DNA of 64,000 nt from contig NZ_JBDLLG010000002.1 in assembly GCF_039822625.1 (NCBI RefSeq), forward strand, positions 1 to 64,000. The letters are read 5' to 3'. The DNA is from Marinimicrobium locisalis (lineage in GTDB: Bacteria; Pseudomonadota; Gammaproteobacteria; Pseudomonadales; Cellvibrionaceae). Made by a program: the position numbers and the translations under genes. Positions 60,215 through 64,000 of the stretch are shown piece after piece; within the stretch, counting starts at the first letter, position 1, and each line of letters begins with the position of its first letter. Under the pieces are notes generated by a model, which was not told the origin of the DNA, ran no database searches, and was given only the letters and a program-made list of their open reading frames with translations.

Positions 60215-62056
60215 TTATTCAAGCGTGGGCGTCTCCCAATTCACCCATTCGGCGACATCCTCTTCACCGGCCTGGGTCGAACGCATTACCCCCGTGCTAC
60301 CCGGTTCGCCCAACAGAAAGCGCTGAACGAAAGCCGCGAGTATGTCCTGCTGATGGTCAGGGAAGGCACAATGGGTATGGCCGCCGTTCTCCGAGTAAGC
60401 GATGTTTTCCGCCGCACCCAGCGCGCGGTAGATTTCTTTCGCCGCGGCGGTGCCTACATAGGCCGCTTTGGGCCCCAACCAATCGATGTCGTTGTCGATC
60501 ACCAACAAACCGCGCGGGGCCACCATGCCCATTAGCTGGTGATGGTCGAATGGCAAGCGGGCCACATTCGGGCCGCCGAACGTGGAGCCAAACGACTCCC
60601 GGAACCAGGGCTGTTCGCCCGCGGCCTGACTCAAGGTTTGCACGTTGACGCCATCGTCCGCCATGGCCTGCGCCACACGCCAGGCCACCGCCCCGCCGGC
60701 ACCGGATTCCTGAGGAATGGTCAGAGCGATTCGTTCATCCAATGCCCCCACCATCAGGGCGCCCTTGCCGTTGCGCGAGCAACCGGTCACCCCGAGTCGG
60801 GAGGCATCAATGAGCTCCGCTTCCGAGGCTTCCAGTACATCAATCAAACGGCTTACACCCCAGGCCCAAGCGGTCATGGAACTGGCGGAGTGGTCGCTGC
60901 CGTAGAGGTCGTAGAACAGGCCGGTGCCGCGCGAGTCCCCACCGTCCTGGGCTCCCAAGGCGTTATTGTTGACGTTGATGAGCGCAATCCCCTGGCTGGC
61001 AAGGTATTCGTTGTCGAGCGTCGACCCGCCAATGCCAATCATCGCCGGGAAGGGTCCTTCGCCCTCGCTCGGCAACGTCACCGACGCCGAGAAGGTAATC
61101 TCTTCGCCCTCGTGGCCAACGGTCACTTCTATCGTTTCGTTCGCGACCGAGCCCGCCACAGCTTCGGGCTTGAAGGGCTTAACGCCGGCTTCGTACTGCT
61201 GTAGCTGCCAATTCAAGTCCTGGCGGTGGCAGCGCCATTCCTCCCTGGAAGCGAGGCGCTCACCGTCCAACCCCATAAAGGGGTCCGGGAGCTTGGCAAT
61301 GGCGGGCAACTCACTGGGGTGGGGCAAGGTCGGCACGGGGCAATCCGCGCCCGTGTTCTCGGCGCCGGCGGTACCCGGCTCGCCCGGTACCGTGGGCTCT
61401 GGCTCTTCTTCCGGTGGCGGAACAAACTCACCCTCCACCGAGTAAACAGCAATACCACTTAAGGTGCCGTTATCGATGACGGTTTCCACGTCAACGGTCA
61501 GATGTCCGTCACTCACCTGGACGCCTTCCACCGTGTAGGAGTAGGCCTGGTCGTGGCCCGCCTCGCTGTACAGGTCCAGTTCCGACAGTGCCAGTTCGTC
61601 CTCTAGACGGACGTTAAAAGAGCGCTCACCGTTGGCTTCCCAATACATTTCCACAAAGTGAAGCTGTACGTCATACAGCGCTTCGGTCACCGGAATTTCA
61701 TAGGTGTAGGAACCGTAGCGCTCGGTCTGAAACAGCGCATCTTCTTCCGTGCCGCCAATCTCGTCGGAGGTGTTGTTTGGGGCGCCCTGCTCCGCAAACC
61801 GATCGGGCTGATAGGTAACGCCGTTGTAGCTCACTTCAGAGAAGCCACCCACATTCAGCGCCACCACCAAGGAGGGTTCACTGGAGGCGCTGCTTGAGGA
61901 AGCCACAGTTTCCGATGAGGCACTGGAAGACGCTTCGCTACTACTACTGCTATTGTCGTCGGGGGTCGAATCAGAACTACCGCAACCCCACAGGGAAGCA
62001 AGCAAGCTCCAGAGCAAACCTTGATGAATGACGCACCGTACCGTGTTATTTTTCAT
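60215..62056 (-). CDS. Malectin-CE15 glucuronoyl esterase lipoprotein
   Basis: 613-residue surface lipoprotein with lipobox LWGC (Cys25), a Ser-rich linker (36-60), a malectin-like carbohydrate-binding domain (about 62-208), a Pro/Glu linker and a CE15 alpha/beta hydrolase (about 240-600). The nucleophile Ser427 lies in the signature GCSRNGKGA, the acid is Glu450 in IPQESGAGG, and the base is His562 (or His560) in GGHTHCAFP. CE15 enzymes cut ester bonds between lignin and 4-O-methylglucuronic acid on xylan. With the GH10 xylanase and SASA esterase it forms a xylan/lignin-carbohydrate toolkit. A terminator follows; the 326-base upstream gap is shared with the divergent DUF748 gene. Confidence 0.94.
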   Translation of the reverse strand: MKNNTVRCVIHQGLLWSLLASLWGCGSSDSTPDDNSSSSSEASSSASSETVASSSSASSEPSLVVALNVGGFSEVSYNGVTYQPDRFAEQGAPNNTSDEIGGTEEDALFQTERYGSYTYEIPVTEALYDVQLHFVEMYWEANGERSFNVRLEDELALSELDLYSEAGHDQAYSYTVEGVQVSDGHLTVDVETVIDNGTLSGIAVYSVEGEFVPPPEEEPEPTVPGEPGTAGAENTGADCPVPTLPHPSELPAIAKLPDPFMGLDGERLASREEWRCHRQDLNWQLQQYEAGVKPFKPEAVAGSVANETIEVTVGHEGEEITFSASVTLPSEGEGPFPAMIGIGGSTLDNEYLASQGIALINVNNNALGAQDGGDSRGTGLFYDLYGSDHSASSMTAWAWGVSRLIDVLEASEAELIDASRLGVTGCSRNGKGALMVGALDERIALTIPQESGAGGAVAWRVAQAMADDGVNVQTLSQAAGEQPWFRESFGSTFGGPNVARLPFDHHQLMGMVAPRGLLVIDNDIDWLGPKAAYVGTAAAKEIYRALGAAENIAYSENGGHTHCAFPDHQQDILAAFVQRFLLGEPGSTGVMRSTQAGEEDVAEWVNWETPTLE

Positions 62057-62382
62057 AAATAATTTCCTATTATTATCTTAGAATTTAGAGCGGCCTTAAC
62101 CGAATCACCGATAGAGAGCGTTATTTATTTTGTCATACTTATTGTCATTGAGAATATAAGGGATAAGCATACTGCGCGGAAGCAGTCGGCACAAGAGAGG
62201 TGGGATAATTGGCAGGAATAGCGAAAGGCCAATGGCGGCGTATTTTATATACGTGCGCCGTTGGCGCCGTGACACTCAATCGTATTCGAGGGCGAGTAGA
62301 GCCCAGCCGCGCCCAGAGGTGACGCTCAGCTTAGACAGGTATACCCTTGTGTATTATGGCTCATTCCAACGGATGTGGACGT
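62057..62382. other. Divergent intergenic region, CE15 gene and DUF748 gene
   Basis: A 326-base AT-rich stretch between two divergent genes must hold both promoters. No clear -35/-10 pair, operator or structured RNA could be fixed by eye. Confidence 0.3.
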
Positions 62383-64000
62383 ATGCAAAATAACTCTCTC
62401 CGCCGGTTTGGCGGTTATTTGCGAACTCGATGGGCGTCGCCGCGCCGGATTCGTTTCTGGCTGCTGGTGATTGTCGTTTTGTACACTTTGCTGGGCTTTT
62501 TTGTGGTGCCCTGGGTGGTTCACGAGATGGCAGTGAATACCGCTCGAGAAAACCTGGGGCGCGAACTCCGCATTGAATCCGTACACGCCAACCCCTATAC
62601 GCTGACGCTGCAAATCGACGAGCTCGCACTTGAGGACACCGACAACCAACTACTGATCGGCTGGGACCGGCTGTTCGTTAATCTTTCCTGGGGAAGCCTC
62701 GTGAACGGGGCCTGGACCCTTCAGGCGATCCATCTCGACAACCCGATCATTCAAGAAGAGCGTTTCGCTTCGGGTGAAACCCGTTTCACCCGACTGGCAA
62801 GCGAACTTTCTGATAAGAAGGCCTCGGAGAAGGAGGGCTCGGCGTCATTGCCGGCATTAACGCTCGATGAATTGCGTGTAAAAGGCGGTGTGCTGCGTTT
62901 CGCTGACAACCTCCAGAACGGAACCGCTAATGCTAACAATACACGCCAAGTATCACTGGCTTTGCAGGATCTGAGTCTAGCGGTCGAGAATTTTTCGCTG
63001 GAGAAGGGCTCGCGCTCCCCACTCCACTTGGACGGTCGGCTAGAGGGCGGTGGTTTAATCACCTTCGACGGTGAGCTTCAATTGCTTCCGACTCCGGCCC
63101 TTAAGGGAAGCGTCGAAATCGACGGGCTGGCGCTGGCACAGGGCGAACCCTATCTGCGCCAATTCGTGAACGTTCATATCGATAGTGGCACACTCAGCCT
63201 CAGTGGCGACATTCTCACCCAGGCGAGGCAACCCTTCGCCTTTGAGGGCTCCGCCGGTGTGAAGTCGCTGAATATCACGGACGCTTCCAATGACGAGCCA
63301 CTCATTGGGTGGAAAAGCCTGCAAGCCGAAAAGCTCCATCTGCGCCTGGCCGAAAAGCAGCTCGAAACCGGCGCGATTATCATCGATAGTCTCTCCGGTC
63401 GAGTGGTCGTCCATAAGGACCGAACGACCAATTTCTCGCAGCTTATGGTGAACCGCCCGGCCGAGAATGACTCCGACAACTCGAACAAGGACACTGCGGA
63501 CAAGAAGCCAGCGCCGTTTGAAATCACTCTTGAGGGTATAGAGCTGATCGACGGCGCCCTGCGGTTTGCGGACCACTCTCTTCCTCTGCCTTTCTCAAAG
63601 AGCATCCACCGGTTAAGTGGCCAAATATCAACCTTGAGCTCCACCTCGGCCCAGTCGGCGGAAGTGAAACTGGAGGGCCAGGTCGGGGAATATGGACTGG
63701 CGCAGGTGGAAGGCGCACTTCACGCTTGGCACCCCACACGGAAAACCAACCTGCGGCTGCGTTTCCGCAACCTCCAAATTCCGGAGTACTCCCCCTATAC
63801 CGTGCGCTTTGCCGGTCGCAAAATCGCCGAAGGGACCATGGACCTCGATCTCGACTATACGGTTAAAAGCAAGCAACTCGACGGACAAAACAACCTAGTG
63901 CTGCATGACCTGAAGCTCGGCGAGAAGATGGCCGCCAGCAACGCCATGGACTTGCCGCTGGACCTCGCCATAGCTTTGCTTGAAAATAACGCGGGAGTCA
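62383..64000 (+). CDS. DUF748/AsmA-like envelope protein, 3' end outside window
   Basis: Open frame from the ATG at 62383 to the window edge (at least 539 residues; truncated). An N-terminal membrane helix (about 26-46: IRFWLLVIVVLYTLLGFFVV) is followed by a long periplasmic beta-rich region. It has the DUF748/AsmA pattern of repeated segments such as RIESVHANPYTLTLQIDEL, IHLDNPIIQEE and LEGIELIDGALRFADHS. AsmA-related proteins form periplasm-spanning grooves thought to move phospholipids to the outer membrane. A weak GGATGTGG serves as ribosome-binding site. The assignment rests on my own translation of the plus strand. Confidence 0.82.
   Translation, partial: MQNNSLRRFGGYLRTRWASPRRIRFWLLVIVVLYTLLGFFVVPWVVHEMAVNTARENLGRELRIESVHANPYTLTLQIDELALEDTDNQLLIGWDRLFVNLSWGSLVNGAWTLQAIHLDNPIIQEERFASGETRFTRLASELSDKKASEKEGSASLPALTLDELRVKGGVLRFADNLQNGTANANNTRQVSLALQDLSLAVENFSLEKGSRSPLHLDGRLEGGGLITFDGELQLLPTPALKGSVEIDGLALAQGEPYLRQFVNVHIDSGTLSLSGDILTQARQPFAFEGSAGVKSLNITDASNDEPLIGWKSLQAEKLHLRLAEKQLETGAIIIDSLSGRVVVHKDRTTNFSQLMVNRPAENDSDNSNKDTADKKPAPFEITLEGIELIDGALRFADHSLPLPFSKSIHRLSGQISTLSSTSAQSAEVKLEGQVGEYGLAQVEGALHAWHPTRKTNLRLRFRNLQIPEYSPYTVRFAGRKIAEGTMDLDLDYTVKSKQLDGQNNLVLHDLKLGEKMAASNAMDLPLDLAIALLENNAGV

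Overview
The window reads as chromosomal DNA of a GC-rich, aerobic, plant-polysaccharide-degrading gammaproteobacterium. The best fit is the Cellvibrionales (Marinimicrobium, Saccharophagus, Cellvibrio or Teredinibacter relatives). The evidence is polyserine-linked secreted enzymes (a CBM2-CBM10-GH10 xylanase and a malectin-CE15 glucuronoyl esterase), typical gammaproteobacterial housekeeping blocks (ubiK-yifB, hemF-aroE, dprA/lysM divergent from def-fmt-rsmB-trkA-trkH), oxidative sugar-1-dehydrogenase chemistry, and c-di-GMP enzymes. The genus is an inference; no rRNA or tRNA gene was seen to settle it.

Layout. 1-9 kb: rep helicase, a REC-GGDEF-EAL protein, ubiK, yifB, a rhomboid protease, and a convergent zinc-finger/membrane/TPR protein. 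9-14 kb: a leftward sugar-oxidation cluster (FCD-type GntR regulator, xylose/arabinose-dehydrogenase-like SDR, sodium:sugar symporter, SMP-30 lactonase). 14-21 kb: aroE and hemF, then a Tat-exported Gfo/Idh oxidoreductase beside a giant lipoprotein combining cytochrome c, PA14, beta-propeller and DUF1080 (3-keto-glycoside hydrolase) domains. Three copies of a long palindromic repeat with covarying arms punctuate 11.8-17.3 kb. 21-24.7 kb: xylanase, small outer-membrane protein, tsaC.

24.8-32.8 kb holds the most unusual locus. It is a leftward operon with type VI secretion (T6SS) accessory genes: a DUF2169 adaptor, a TIGR02270 HEAT protein, a ketosynthase-fold protein without its nucleophile cysteine, a PAAR-like DUF4150 protein and an unrecognised 340-residue cargo candidate. 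These are followed by three tandem lipoproteins. Debris of the cargo gene lies between the lipoprotein copies and one copy carries a nonsense codon, so the array appears to have grown by repeated duplication of a cargo-lipoprotein (effector-immunity-like) pair. A perfect CRP-type site inside a 32-bp palindrome lies upstream. No T6SS structural gene is in the window.

32.8-49.6 kb: dprA, LysM protein, def-fmt-rsmB-trkA-trkH, an M16 lipoprotein protease, a diguanylate cyclase with a sugar-binding-like sensor, a Tat-exported sugar isomerase/epimerase, DUF202, leuA and a divergent Lrp-family regulator. 49.6-62 kb: a sialate/acetyl-xylan-type esterase, a lipoprotein with four Cys-paired repeats, a five-gene translationally coupled operon (outer-membrane barrel, secreted protein, ECF sigma, anti-sigma, subtilase) and the CE15 esterase. 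The window ends inside a DUF748/AsmA-like gene.

Together the genes suggest outer-surface xylan attack (GH10, CE15, acetyl esterase), periplasmic oxidation/3-keto chemistry on glycosides, and sodium-coupled uptake and oxidation of the released sugars, with c-di-GMP, CRP-like, GntR and ECF regulation layered on top.
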